From NCBI RefSeq assembly GCF_026410305.1, contig NZ_JAPMLQ010000002.1:744001-808000 (forward strand): 64,000 bases of DNA, written 5' to 3'. Made by a program: the position numbers and the translations under genes. The notes beneath the pieces are model-generated. The model made no database searches. It was not told where the DNA came from and was given only the letters and a program-made list of their open reading frames with translations. The stretch comes from Sulfitobacter sp. F26204. Its GTDB lineage: Bacteria > Pseudomonadota > Alphaproteobacteria > Rhodobacterales > Rhodobacteraceae. Below are positions 45,366 through 54,164 of this stretch, piece by piece (positions within the stretch are counted from its first letter, which is position 1; every line of letters starts with the position of its first letter).

Positions 45366-46874
45366 CTATTCGGCGGCTGGTTTCATTTCAAACCCCTGAT
45401 CCATCTGATCAGAGGGGATTACCGGATATTCTCCTGAGAAACAGGCGTCACAATATTGCGGACATTTGGCATTGCGCCCCTTGGCTTCGCCGACGGCGCG
45501 GTAAAGCCCGTCAAGGGAAATGAACTTGAGGCTGTCGACATTCAAATGTTCGCGCATTTCCTCTTCGGACATCGTCGCCGCGAGCAATTTGTCGCGCTGA
45601 GGTGTGTCCACACCATAAAAGCAAGGCCAGGCCGTTGGCGGTGACGCGATGCGGAAGTGAACTTCGCTGGCACCGGCATCGAGGATCATTTCCTTGATCT
45701 TGCGGCTGGTGGTGCCGCGCACCACGCTGTCGTCGACCAGAATCACCCGCTTGCCCTTGATCAGCGCCCGGTTGACGTTGAGTTTCAGGCGTACACCCAT
45801 GTTACGGATCTGCTCTGTCGGTTCGATGAAGGTACGCCCCATGTACTGATTGCGGATGATGCCCATGGCATAAGGAATACCGGATTGCAGACTGTATCCA
45901 ATAGCAGCAGGCGTTCCCGAATCGGGTACAGGGCAGACAAGATCGGCTTCGACCGGGCTTTCCTTGGCCAGTTCCCGGCCAATCGCCTCGCGGGTTTCAT
46001 AGACAGAACGGCCACCGAGGATGCTGTCAGGACGGCTGAAGTAAACGTGTTCAAAAATGCAGAAACGTGGTTCCTGACGGCGGAAAGGAAAGTGGGACTC
46101 GATACCCTTGGGCGTAATCACCACCATTTCGCCCGGTTCGATTTCGCGGACGAATTCCGCACCAATGATGTCGAGTGCGCAGGTTTCGGAACTCAACGCC
46201 CAGCCATCGCCGAGTTTGCCCAGTACCAGCGGTCGCACTCCCAACGGATCGCGCACACCAATCAGTTTGGTGCGGGTCATGGCGACGATTGAAAAGGCAC
46301 CTTCAACCCGGCGCAGGGCGTCTTCCATCCGCTCGGGGATATTGCGCTGCAAGGAACGTGCCATCAGGTGGATGATGCATTCACTGTCCGACGAAGACTG
46401 GAAAATGGAGCCACGTTCAATCAACTCGCGGCGCAGGGAATTGGCATTGGTGATGTTGCCGTTATGGGCAATTGCAGCGCCGCCCATGGCGAATTCGCCA
46501 AAAAAAGGCTGTACATCACGGATCGCCGTCGGGCCTTTGGTGCCGGAGGTGGAGTAGCGGACATGACCGATGGCGATTTCACCGGGCAGGGTTTCCATGA
46601 TCTTTTGCGAGGTGAAATTGTCGCGGACATAGCCAAAGCGTCGGGCGGACTGGAATCCCACTTTCGGATCATGGCTGACGATGCCACCGGCTTCCTGTCC
46701 GCGATGTTGCAGGGCATGCAGCCCGAGGGCGACAAAATTGGACGCATCGGCCACGCCAATCACGCCGAAGACGCCGCATTCTTCCTTGAGTTTATCGTCA
46801 TGGTCCGATTCGCGCAGATAGGAAGTGTCAAAGGGATGTGCGGGAGGCATGATTTTGGAGGTGTTCATGGGCAC
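45366..46874 (-). CDS. purF: Amidophosphoribosyltransferase
   Basis: A 502-residue enzyme catalysing the first committed step of purine synthesis (PRPP plus glutamine to phosphoribosylamine). The class II glutaminase nucleophile is Cys33 after a short propeptide (KEECGVFGV). Glutamine-site residues appear in GHVRYSTSG and AHNGNITN; the PRTase motif is VILVDDSVVRGTTS. CPQYCDACFSGEYP at the end is typical. Start is GTG 46874 (GGAG 7 nt upstream) or ATG 46868. cvpA lies upstream, as in many bacteria. Confidence 0.96.
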   Translation of the reverse strand: MPMNTSKIMPPAHPFDTSYLRESDHDDKLKEECGVFGVIGVADASNFVALGLHALQHRGQEAGGIVSHDPKVGFQSARRFGYVRDNFTSQKIMETLPGEIAIGHVRYSTSGTKGPTAIRDVQPFFGEFAMGGAAIAHNGNITNANSLRRELIERGSIFQSSSDSECIIHLMARSLQRNIPERMEDALRRVEGAFSIVAMTRTKLIGVRDPLGVRPLVLGKLGDGWALSSETCALDIIGAEFVREIEPGEMVVITPKGIESHFPFRRQEPRFCIFEHVYFSRPDSILGGRSVYETREAIGRELAKESPVEADLVCPVPDSGTPAAIGYSLQSGIPYAMGIIRNQYMGRTFIEPTEQIRNMGVRLKLNVNRALIKGKRVILVDDSVVRGTTSRKIKEMILDAGASEVHFRIASPPTAWPCFYGVDTPQRDKLLAATMSEEEMREHLNVDSLKFISLDGLYRAVGEAKGRNAKCPQYCDACFSGEYPVIPSDQMDQGFEMKPAAE

Positions 46875-47223
46875 GGGGCAGCTCCGACTCCGGTTGAGGT
46901 CGGGCCATGTTTAGGAGTATTAAAGCGCAGTGTCACCCCGAAGCAGGTGATCTTTGCGTGATTGTTTAGGTCGATGTTGCGATTGACCGGGTTTCATCTG
47001 CGCAAAGTGGTCTCGGGCGATGATTGGCAGGATCATTTGGCAACGGGGCTGCAAACGATGGGTGCAGAAAATCATTGTCGCCTGTTCAGGTGCTCGAAAA
47101 GCCAGAAGGTTCAAACCGCGGCAAGATCTGTCGCGCGCAACCGTGGCTGATCAATTGGTGCCCTTGCTCAAAATGCAAATGAACAAACGGGTGGTTCAAC
47201 ACGCCTGGTCGATCGGTCCTGAC
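46875..47223. other. 349-nt gap between cvpA and purF
   Basis: No gene is supported here. Short open frames exist on both strands (for example 47020-47262 on plus), but none has a ribosome-binding site, a recognisable motif or family-like composition. The left end must hold the purF ribosome-binding region and perhaps its promoter. I looked for a purine-type operator or riboswitch and did not recognise one. Confidence 0.4.
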
Positions 47224-47778
47224 CTATTCGCCGCAAGCGCCCACAAGTGCTTCGTAGCGTGACGTGATCCAGCCAAGCGCGGCTTCGGGGTTCTGATCCT
47301 CGATCTGGCCAGTGAAGCGGGAAAACACAACCGCCGAGCGGCTTTCGTCGACGATGGTGAACTGCTGGCTTGTGATCACTGTTTTATAGACAAAGAAGGC
47401 AATCGCAACGAGCAGGATGCCGCGTGCCACGCCAAAGATAAATCCAAGACCTTGATCAAGGCCGCCAAAGACGGAACGTTGTACCAGTGACGAAAACAAG
47501 GGAGTAAAGAGAGAGACAACAATCAGTGCAATGGCAAAGACGATGGCAAAGGCACCGATGATCGACAGTTCGCAGCTGTCCGCAAGGAAATCGCCAATGA
47601 CCGGAATCTCACGAACCAAAGGTTCGACGCGCGGGGCGAACAGAAAGGCGAGGATCGCTGCCGCGATCCATCCGACAATTGCCATGAGTTCACGAACAAG
47701 GCCGCGGCCATAAGCCAAGAGCGCTGACAGAATGATGACCAGCGCCACCACACCATCAATAATTGTAAAGCCTTCCAT
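47224..47778 (-). CDS. cvpA: CvpA family membrane protein
   Basis: A 184-residue inner-membrane protein with four hydrophobic helices, beginning FTIIDGVVALVIILSALLAYGRGLVRELMAIVGW, the usual CvpA start. PVIGDFL and the FGGLDQGLGFIFGVARGILLV segment follow, with a polar C-terminus. CvpA relates to colicin V export and envelope integrity. It lies downstream of radA (27-nt gap) and upstream of purF, the same neighbour as in E. coli, though here the gap to purF is wide. Confidence 0.92.
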   Translation of the reverse strand: MEGFTIIDGVVALVIILSALLAYGRGLVRELMAIVGWIAAAILAFLFAPRVEPLVREIPVIGDFLADSCELSIIGAFAIVFAIALIVVSLFTPLFSSLVQRSVFGGLDQGLGFIFGVARGILLVAIAFFVYKTVITSQQFTIVDESRSAVVFSRFTGQIEDQNPEAALGWITSRYEALVGACGE

Positions 47779-47805
47779 CAGTACTGCCCTTTGCCTTTGT
47801 GCGCG

Positions 47806-49173
47806 CTAACCTGCGCCGAAAATTTCACCCACAAATCCGGTGAGATCGCTCATCGTGTTCAGCGAAATGCCGGTTGCCGCTGCCGCTTTTCCACCAGCAG
47901 GAGCGATAGCGCTGGTAAAACCAAGTTTTTGCGCCTCTTTCAACCTGTTTTCGGTCTGGGAGGCAGGGCGCAGGGCACCGGAAAGGCTTATTTCCCCAAA
48001 TACAACAGTTTCCGCTGGAAGGGCGACGTCCTCGCGGGCGCTCAGCAATGCGGCGGCAACGGCCAGATCAGCGGCAGGTTCGGATATTTTCATGCCGCCT
48101 GCGACGTTGAGATAAACATCAAGGCCGGCAAAGGGGATGCCACAGCGGGCTTCCAATACGGCAAGGATCATCGCCAGCCGCCCTCCGTCCCAGCCGACAA
48201 CCGTTCGGCGGGCCTGTGCATGGGGCGAGGGCGCAACAAGCGCCTGGATTTCAACCAGCAGCGGGCGCGTGCCTTCGATCCCGGCAAAGACAACTGATCC
48301 CGCGGCGGGTTCACCGCGTTCGGAAAGGAACAGCGCGGAGGGGTTGGTGACTTCGCACAGGCCACGACCGGTCATTTCGAATACGCCAATTTCATCGGCG
48401 GGGCCAAAGCGGTTTTTGACAGAACGCAAGATGCGGAATTGATGGCCGCGTTCGCCTTCGAAATAAAGCACGGTATCGACCATATGTTCGACAACGCGTG
48501 GACCGGCAATCGCACCTTCCTTGGTGACATGGCCGACAAGGATGACGCTGGTACCGGTACGTTTGGCAAAGGCGGTGAGTTCGTGGCTTGCGGCGCGGAC
48601 CTGACTGACGGACCCTGGGGCAGATTCGACATTGTCGGCCCACATGGTCTGGATCGAATCAATAATGGCAAGCCGTGGGCGTTCTTTATCCAGCGTGGTG
48701 AGGATGTCGCGCAGGTTGGTTTCAGCGGCGAGTTTGACGGGAGCATCCGACAGCCCGAGGCGCTGGGCGCGCATGCGCACCTGTGCAGAGGCCTCTTCGC
48801 CGCTGACATAGATGGTCTTCAGCCCTGCATTGGCAAAATGGGCTGCGGCTTGCAGCAGCAGTGTCGATTTGCCGATACCGGGGTCACCGCCGACCAGGAT
48901 GGCGGATGCTGCGACAAGCCCCCCGCCCAGGACGCGGTCGAGTTCTCCGATACCAGACTGGCTGCGCGGCGGCGGGGCTTCTTCGGTGGAAAGATCGCTA
49001 AGATGCATGGCAGAGCCGCGGCGCGCACCAAGTGACTTGCTGGGTGGGCCGGTTGAAATACCTTTATCTTCCTGAATGGTGTTCCAGTCGCCACAGCCGT
49101 CACAACGTCCGGACCATTTGTTGAAACTGGCACCACAGGCGGTACAGGAGAATGTCTTGACGGGTTTTGCCAT
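47806..49173 (-). CDS. radA: DNA repair protein RadA (Sms)
   Basis: A 455-residue RecA-like ATPase that aids branch migration in recombination. N-terminal zinc finger Cys10, Cys13, Cys24 and Cys27; Walker A GGDPGIGKST (95-104); the RadA-specific KNRFG motif in the middle; and a C-terminal Lon-like domain (GWDGGRLAMILAVLEAR, VAGGMKISEPAADLAV). ATG 49173 was chosen because the zinc finger begins shortly after it; an upstream in-frame start would add 26 odd residues. It is followed by cvpA. Confidence 0.95.
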   Translation of the reverse strand: MAKPVKTFSCTACGASFNKWSGRCDGCGDWNTIQEDKGISTGPPSKSLGARRGSAMHLSDLSTEEAPPPRSQSGIGELDRVLGGGLVAASAILVGGDPGIGKSTLLLQAAAHFANAGLKTIYVSGEEASAQVRMRAQRLGLSDAPVKLAAETNLRDILTTLDKERPRLAIIDSIQTMWADNVESAPGSVSQVRAASHELTAFAKRTGTSVILVGHVTKEGAIAGPRVVEHMVDTVLYFEGERGHQFRILRSVKNRFGPADEIGVFEMTGRGLCEVTNPSALFLSERGEPAAGSVVFAGIEGTRPLLVEIQALVAPSPHAQARRTVVGWDGGRLAMILAVLEARCGIPFAGLDVYLNVAGGMKISEPAADLAVAAALLSAREDVALPAETVVFGEISLSGALRPASQTENRLKEAQKLGFTSAIAPAGGKAAAATGISLNTMSDLTGFVGEIFGAG

Positions 49174-49284
49174 GGAACGTGTTGTGGCCGAGACTGAGCG
49201 GGCCGTCAAAGGGAAAGCGGGGGAAAATTGCGCGGTTTCGGTTGCGCCCATCCGGTGACGATTTCGCAGGTTTGCCGTCTGGGG

Positions 49285-50067
49285 TTATTCCGCGGCCTTG
49301 GGTTGCAAATCCACAATGGTATTGTCGAGCGCGGTCTGGTTGTTTTTTATCCGGCTTTCCAAGCCCAGTTCCGGCAATATTTCCTGCATTTCCGCACGCA
49401 GGCGTTCAAGTTGTGCAACGGCAACGCTTTCTTCCAGTTCTACCTCATGCACCCAATGCTTGAGATCGTTTGTAATTGCCTTGGCCTGATCCAGACGCCC
49501 GTTGAACAAGGCGATCTCTTGTTGGCGTTCTTTCAGGAAATTGCGTGCACGGGCGAGTTTTTCGTCTGAATAGACCTCGGCCAGTTCGCGGCTGAGGTGG
49601 CTCATTTGGGCGGCGACTTCCAGTAGGGAGGGTTCAAGCGTGCTGAGGTCGGGGTGGTCACGCAAGTAGGCAAGTCTTTCGCGCACGGCATCGAATTCAG
49701 AGCTTAGCCGAAAGGTTTCGGCCCGATCCGCGGCGTGGACAGCCGCATAGGCGCGGGCGACGTCCTCCATTCCGATGGAAAACCTGCGATGCGAATTTTC
49801 CAATGTCATGATGCGGCGGTTAGAGGGCAGGAAAAAACACAGGCCCACAGCAAGAATGGTCAGGCCGATCTGCACATACATGCCAGCGTTTTCAATGGGC
49901 TTTCCTTGGTAGTTCAGGGTGAGATCAATCCATGCCCAGAAACCCAAGGCCGCCATGACAGTGGCCCCGAAAAGCGATAAGGCAGCAAACACAAAAACGA
50001 TCAGCGCGAAACGCTGCATGATATACTGGATAAAATACGCAAGCGCGCGAACAGTAGACAAAGACAT
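49285..50067 (-). CDS. Membrane protein with coiled-coil domain
   Basis: A 260-residue protein of unknown function. Two hydrophobic helices lie near residues 18-47 and 64-81; the second ends before a basic NRRIMTLENSHRR. From about 90 to 245 the chain is almost purely helical with heptad-like Leu/Ala spacing (SSEFDAVRERLAYLRD, LLEVAAQMSHLSRELAEV, ALFNGRLDQAKAITNDLKHW), so a long coiled coil on one side of the membrane is likely. It lies between a PqiA-like gene and radA on the same strand, with gaps of 126 and 111 nt. Confidence 0.7.
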   Translation of the reverse strand: MSLSTVRALAYFIQYIMQRFALIVFVFAALSLFGATVMAALGFWAWIDLTLNYQGKPIENAGMYVQIGLTILAVGLCFFLPSNRRIMTLENSHRRFSIGMEDVARAYAAVHAADRAETFRLSSEFDAVRERLAYLRDHPDLSTLEPSLLEVAAQMSHLSRELAEVYSDEKLARARNFLKERQQEIALFNGRLDQAKAITNDLKHWVHEVELEESVAVAQLERLRAEMQEILPELGLESRIKNNQTALDNTIVDLQPKAAE

Positions 50068-50193
50068 TCCCCCCGGAAGTATCTATCGGCAAGTTTATGC
50101 CGAAAGCCGGAAAAATGCATGAAAAAAGTCAAAAACACGTCGTAAATCGGGAAGGTTTGCTACAAATACCACAGTTTGTCTGAAAGTTGTTTC

Positions 50194-50664
50194 CTACCCG
50201 TGATCAATTGCGGTCGGTTTCAAGGATTGTTCTGTTTTCCAGCTGATCCAGAGAGAGGCAAGGATGCATGCAGTGAACAGATACAGCCCCCAAGCAACTT
50301 CGATCCGGCCCAGACCGATGCCTTTGGACAGGGTAATATAGAGTGCGATCAAGAAGATATCAGCCATCGCCAGTTTGCCCAGAACTTGCAGGGCAGGCAG
50401 CGCAACGGGTTTGAGAAGATCGAAATGCACCAGCGCCAGCCCGATGGTTTTGAGGTAAGGCGCAAACAGCGCGAAAAGCGAGACAACAAGCGCCAGAAAA
50501 ATGTCCGAGGCCCAAAGCGATTGCAGGCCGGTCAACATCGAAATTTCGCTGAGCGAGAACAGGGGGAGCAGGCCCGCGCGCATCAGCGGTGCCCACCATG
50601 CAATCGGATACAGGACCAGGAGGCCGAGGTTCATCAGGGCCAAAGCCCGGTTGGTACGGGTCAC
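50194..50664 (-). CDS. Paraquat-inducible protein A-like membrane protein
   Basis: A 156-residue membrane protein with four helices. [42 protein letters not shown], and the [40 protein letters not shown] segment match one PqiA domain; full PqiA has two such domains plus zinc-ribbon Cys pairs, absent here. PqiA partners with MCE proteins in lipid transport between membranes. Its ATG overlaps the alr stop (ATGA), an odd pairing with a cell-wall amino-acid enzyme. Confidence 0.82.
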   Translation of the reverse strand: MTRTNRALALMNLGLLVLYPIAWWAPLMRAGLLPLFSLSEISMLTGLQSLWASDIFLALVVSLFALFAPYLKTIGLALVHFDLLKPVALPALQVLGKLAMADIFLIALYITLSKGIGLGRIEVAWGLYLFTACILASLWISWKTEQSLKPTAIDHG

Positions 50665-51695
50665 CTCAGATACACCCGATCATAGCGTGCGCCCAGCGAG
50701 GTAAGGATTTCATAACCGATGGTGCCTGCAAACTCCGCCACTGTGTCCACCGATTGGTGCAATCCGATCAGTTGAAGATGTTCGGGCACCTTGGCCAGGC
50801 TGCTGACATCCACAGTGATCGCATCCATCGACACCCGGCCGATGACGGGCAGTTTCCTGCCTTCATGAGTGAAGGTCGCCTTGGCACCCATGGCGCGGAT
50901 CACCCCGTCGGCATAGCCCGCTGCAACGGTTGCGACACGGGTTTCGGATTTCGCAACATAGGCAGCACCGTAGCCGACGCTTTCGCCGGCCGCCACATCG
51001 CGGACCTGAATCACGGGAACATCCAGGGTCACGACAGGCCTGGCATCGACAAAGGGTAACCCCCCGTAAAGTCCAACGCCGGGGCGTGTCAGGTCAAAAT
51101 GGTATTTCTCGCCCAGAAAAATACCGCCGGTCGCTGCCAGTGACCGTGGAATATCGAGACCTTCAGTCATGTCGACAAAACAGTCCAGTTGCATCTGGTT
51201 TGCCAGATGATCGGGTTCATCGGCGCAGGCCAGATGCGAGATGAGCAGTTCCGGTTTTTGTGCAATCGCGATGTCATGCACCGCAGACCATTCCGCAGGT
51301 TCCATCCCCAGACGGTTCATCCCGGTATCGAACTGGATGCCAAAGGGATGTCCGGGCAGGGCCTCAACATGGATCAACAATTGATCGACCGAGTTCACCA
51401 TCGGGGTAAGGTCGGCGGCGCGGATGATGTCCGCATCTCCAGGCATATGACCGGTGAATACGCAGATCGCTGGGCCGTGTCCCAGGGCACGCCGCAGTTG
51501 AATGCCTTCTTCGGCAGCAGCGACAAAGAACAGGCGCGCGCCCGCCCTGGCCAGGGCGGGGCCAACCTTGGCGACACCCAGACCATAGGCATCCGCTTTG
51601 ACCACAGCAGCGGTTTCACAGGAAGTCAGCCGATCCAGCGTCTCCCAGTTGGCTGCGATGGCAGGCAGGTCGATGGTGAGGGTGGCGGTGCTCAT
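50661..51695 (-). CDS. alr: Alanine racemase
   Basis: A 344-residue PLP enzyme making D-alanine for peptidoglycan. Lys33 in [11 protein letters not shown] is the PLP lysine. The second catalytic Tyr is in the [10 protein letters not shown] segment, and RPGVGLYGG marks the barrel end. ATG 51695 was chosen since the family starts here; a longer frame upstream is not family-like. The gene is divergent from a fatty-acid-hydroxylase gene over 124 nt and is coupled to the PqiA-like gene. Confidence 0.95.
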   Translation of the reverse strand: MSTATLTIDLPAIAANWETLDRLTSCETAAVVKADAYGLGVAKVGPALARAGARLFFVAAAEEGIQLRRALGHGPAICVFTGHMPGDADIIRAADLTPMVNSVDQLLIHVEALPGHPFGIQFDTGMNRLGMEPAEWSAVHDIAIAQKPELLISHLACADEPDHLANQMQLDCFVDMTEGLDIPRSLAATGGIFLGEKYHFDLTRPGVGLYGGLPFVDARPVVTLDVPVIQVRDVAAGESVGYGAAYVAKSETRVATVAAGYADGVIRAMGAKATFTHEGRKLPVIGRVSMDAITVDVSSLAKVPEHLQLIGLHQSVDTVAEFAGTIGYEILTSLGARYDRVYLR

Positions 51696-51819
51696 GATGT
51701 GCAGATCCGGTGCTTGTCGTTCAATGAGAGGGCGTTTTACATCCGCTTTGCGGATCACAAATTCTTGGCTTAGGTTACTCAAGTTGTATCACAGGAACAA
51801 GCAGGGGGAACCGGGAGAG

Positions 51820-52563
51820 ATGACACGGTTACGCATTCTGGCGCAGCATCGCTGTGTGGTCATTATGGCGGTGATATGCGCCGGCTCATTTGGGGCACTC
51901 GCGCTCTTTGGTCCTTGGTGGGCCTGGTTGTTGGTGCCGCTTGGTGTAGCCGCGCAATTGTTGAATGAATACAATTTGCACCGCCATGTTTTTCATCTTT
52001 CGCCACCGCGCCGGCAGTGGGCATTTGATCTGCTTTATCAGGCGCATTACGGGCATCACGACTTTCCCACCAACCATGCGTTGTTCTTTGTGCCGATCTG
52101 GGTGGCCTTGCCGATGCTGGCGGGGAATTTTGCGCTGGTCTGGGCCGTCGCCTGGGTCTTTGGGGCGGCACAGCCATTCTGGATCGCGCTGGCAATTGTT
52201 CCGGCGGGCGGCGTGGCAATGTTTCTGGTGTATGAATGGTTCCACATGACCGCCCATCTCACGCTGCCCAAATCCGCCGTATCACGTCGGGTCACGCGCC
52301 TGCACAACCAGCATCATTTCCGGGATTTCAGCAAATGGTTCCATGTCAGCCCCGGCGGAGAGATCATCGATCGTGCCATGGGAACCGAAATAGACAAGGA
52401 AACCCTCAAGCAGCAGCAGCGCCAGACATTCATCCGCACCCTTGGCATGCGTCCGGATGATCCACGACTTGTCGCAGCGCGTCAGAGATTTGCGTCCAAA
52501 TACGGGCTGAGCGCGGCAGAGATCGCTGTCGCTGCCCGTGGGGGCAGTGATGTAACGTCATAG
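51820..52563 (+). CDS. Fatty acid hydroxylase/sterol desaturase family protein
   Basis: A 247-residue di-iron membrane oxygenase with four or five helices. The His clusters expected for the metal site are visible: HRHVFH, HYGHHDFPTNH, HMTAH and HNQHH, spaced as in the family. It may hydroxylate a lipid, sterol-like compound or carotenoid. ATG 51820 follows a GGGAGAG site. An amphipathic C-terminal tail follows the last His box. It is transcribed away from alr. Confidence 0.85.
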   Translation: MTRLRILAQHRCVVIMAVICAGSFGALALFGPWWAWLLVPLGVAAQLLNEYNLHRHVFHLSPPRRQWAFDLLYQAHYGHHDFPTNHALFFVPIWVALPMLAGNFALVWAVAWVFGAAQPFWIALAIVPAGGVAMFLVYEWFHMTAHLTLPKSAVSRRVTRLHNQHHFRDFSKWFHVSPGGEIIDRAMGTEIDKETLKQQQRQTFIRTLGMRPDDPRLVAARQRFASKYGLSAAEIAVAARGGSDVTS

Positions 52564-52622
52564 AATGACCGCTTGTGCCGCCCCGCTGCCGCCCTAAGCT
52601 GGGCGGGAAAGAGGAGGATGAC

Positions 52623-53936
52623 ATGTTGAAAACAACCCTTGCGGCGGCACCTGTTGCGCTTGCGCTCGCGACGGCACCGGCATTTGCCGAAAATCGAATC
52701 GACAGGCAACGTCCCGATGCACCGGCGCTCGCAGCCTATGGTGATTTGCCTGTCGGTGTGCGGCAATTGGATTTGGTCAACCCGCGCCAAGTCAATATAC
52801 TGGCAATCGATCCCGCTGCGGACAAGCCAGCGACCCTGCCGACTTATGACCGTCCGCTGACTGTTGAAATGTGGTATCCTGCGGCGCAAGGGGCGGCGGG
52901 AGAGACCGGACTAAAGGTCTATCTGCGTGATGGTACCACCGAGGTGACCTTGCAAGGCCGTGCGGTGCGCGATGCTGCGCCTGCGGCACCCGCAGGCTAT
53001 CCGTTGATCCTGATCAGTCACGGGTATCCCGGCAACCGCTTTCTGCTGTCCCATCTGGCAGAAAACATCGCGTCCAAAGGGTATGTCGTGGCCTCGATTG
53101 ATCATACTGACAGCACCTACCGCACCCAGGCGGCCTTTGGGTCAACATTGGTCAACCGTTCGCTGGATCAAGTCTTTGTGCTGGAGGAAATGGCGCGGAT
53201 GGCTGCCGAAGGTGGCGATTTCGCGGGGCTTTATGACGCTGACAATACCGGCTTGATCGGTTATTCGATGGGGGGATACGGGGCGGTGATTACCGCGGGC
53301 GGTGGTGTCACCGAAGCCTCGGTTGCCTATCCCTGGGGAGGGCCACACGACACATTGGCCATCCACCAATCCGGCAGTGACACCCATAACGCGCTTCCTG
53401 ACGCCCGGATCAAGACCGCGATAGCCATAGGTCCCTGGGGCATGAACACAGGATTTTGGGATGCTGCTGGTCTGGCAGGTATCAAGATACCCATGATGTT
53501 CATCGCCGGGTCCCTGGACGATGTGTCGCTTTATGAAAAAGGCGTGCGTGCGATCTGGGAGAATGCCTCGGCTCTGCCCCATGCTTTGCTGACATTTGAA
53601 AATGGCGGCCATAACGCCGCTGCCCCGATACCGGCGCCGGCAGAAAGCTATTATTTCAACGCGGATAAAGGTTTTGACATCTCAAGTCACTATACCGATC
53701 CGGTCTGGGATACGACACGGATGAACAATATTGCGCAGCATTTTGTGACCGCGTGGCTGGACCGGGAATTGAAAGGTGATACGGACAAGAACGCTTATCT
53801 GCAACTGGTAGAGAATTCGAATGATGGCGTCTGGTCGATGAACGAAGACGGCACGGAGAAAGAGGATCACAGTTATTGGAAAGGTTTTGCCCAAGGAACG
53901 GCAAAGGGTCTGCGTTTCGAGGTGAAAACGCCCTAG
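52623..53936 (+). CDS. Secreted alpha/beta hydrolase
   Basis: A 437-residue periplasmic or exported hydrolase. Signal peptide ends at AFA (cleavage after Ala22). The fold shows ISHGYPGNRF (oxyanion HG), nucleophile Ser215 in GYSMGGYG, acid Asp near 299-300 (AGSLDD) and His330 in NGGHNAA. It resembles dienelactone-hydrolase or PAF-acetylhydrolase-like enzymes. GAGGAGG precedes the ATG. The substrate is unknown. It ends about 37 nt before a terminator-like hairpin and converges on dnaB. Confidence 0.85.
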   Translation: MLKTTLAAAPVALALATAPAFAENRIDRQRPDAPALAAYGDLPVGVRQLDLVNPRQVNILAIDPAADKPATLPTYDRPLTVEMWYPAAQGAAGETGLKVYLRDGTTEVTLQGRAVRDAAPAAPAGYPLILISHGYPGNRFLLSHLAENIASKGYVVASIDHTDSTYRTQAAFGSTLVNRSLDQVFVLEEMARMAAEGGDFAGLYDADNTGLIGYSMGGYGAVITAGGGVTEASVAYPWGGPHDTLAIHQSGSDTHNALPDARIKTAIAIGPWGMNTGFWDAAGLAGIKIPMMFIAGSLDDVSLYEKGVRAIWENASALPHALLTFENGGHNAAAPIPAPAESYYFNADKGFDISSHYTDPVWDTTRMNNIAQHFVTAWLDRELKGDTDKNAYLQLVENSNDGVWSMNEDGTEKEDHSYWKGFAQGTAKGLRFEVKTP

Positions 53937-53972
53937 GTTCCAAAATCTAACATGTTGTTGCAATGGTTGATT

Positions 53973-54013
53973 GGGCCCGTTTTGCCGCCTTCACAGCGGC
54001 GGCGGGCCCTTTA
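53973..54013 (+). terminator. Intrinsic terminator after the hydrolase gene
   Basis: Stem GGGCCCG (53973-53979) pairs with CGGGCCC (54003-54009), extended by an inner GCCGCC/GGCGGC pairing near the loop, followed by TTTAT. It lies between the convergent hydrolase and dnaB genes. The T run is short, so efficiency is uncertain. The rest of the gap to 54164 contains nothing recognised. Confidence 0.75.
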
Positions 54014-54164
54014 TCACTGTACAAGACGTGGCAGGCGCATTTGAACGCTTGTTACTGGCCCAGCTGACCTTGAAATACAGGGCGCGCCAATCCTCGCTGA
54101 TCGCAGAGCGGTCAAACCATCAGCGGGACGTGGCACTTCAACGGTGATCTTTCATGGCAATGCA

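Noticed and set aside
47020..47262. An 80-codon plus-strand frame in the cvpA-purF gap
   Set aside because: It runs into the end of cvpA on the other strand, is very basic, has no ribosome-binding site and no family resemblance.
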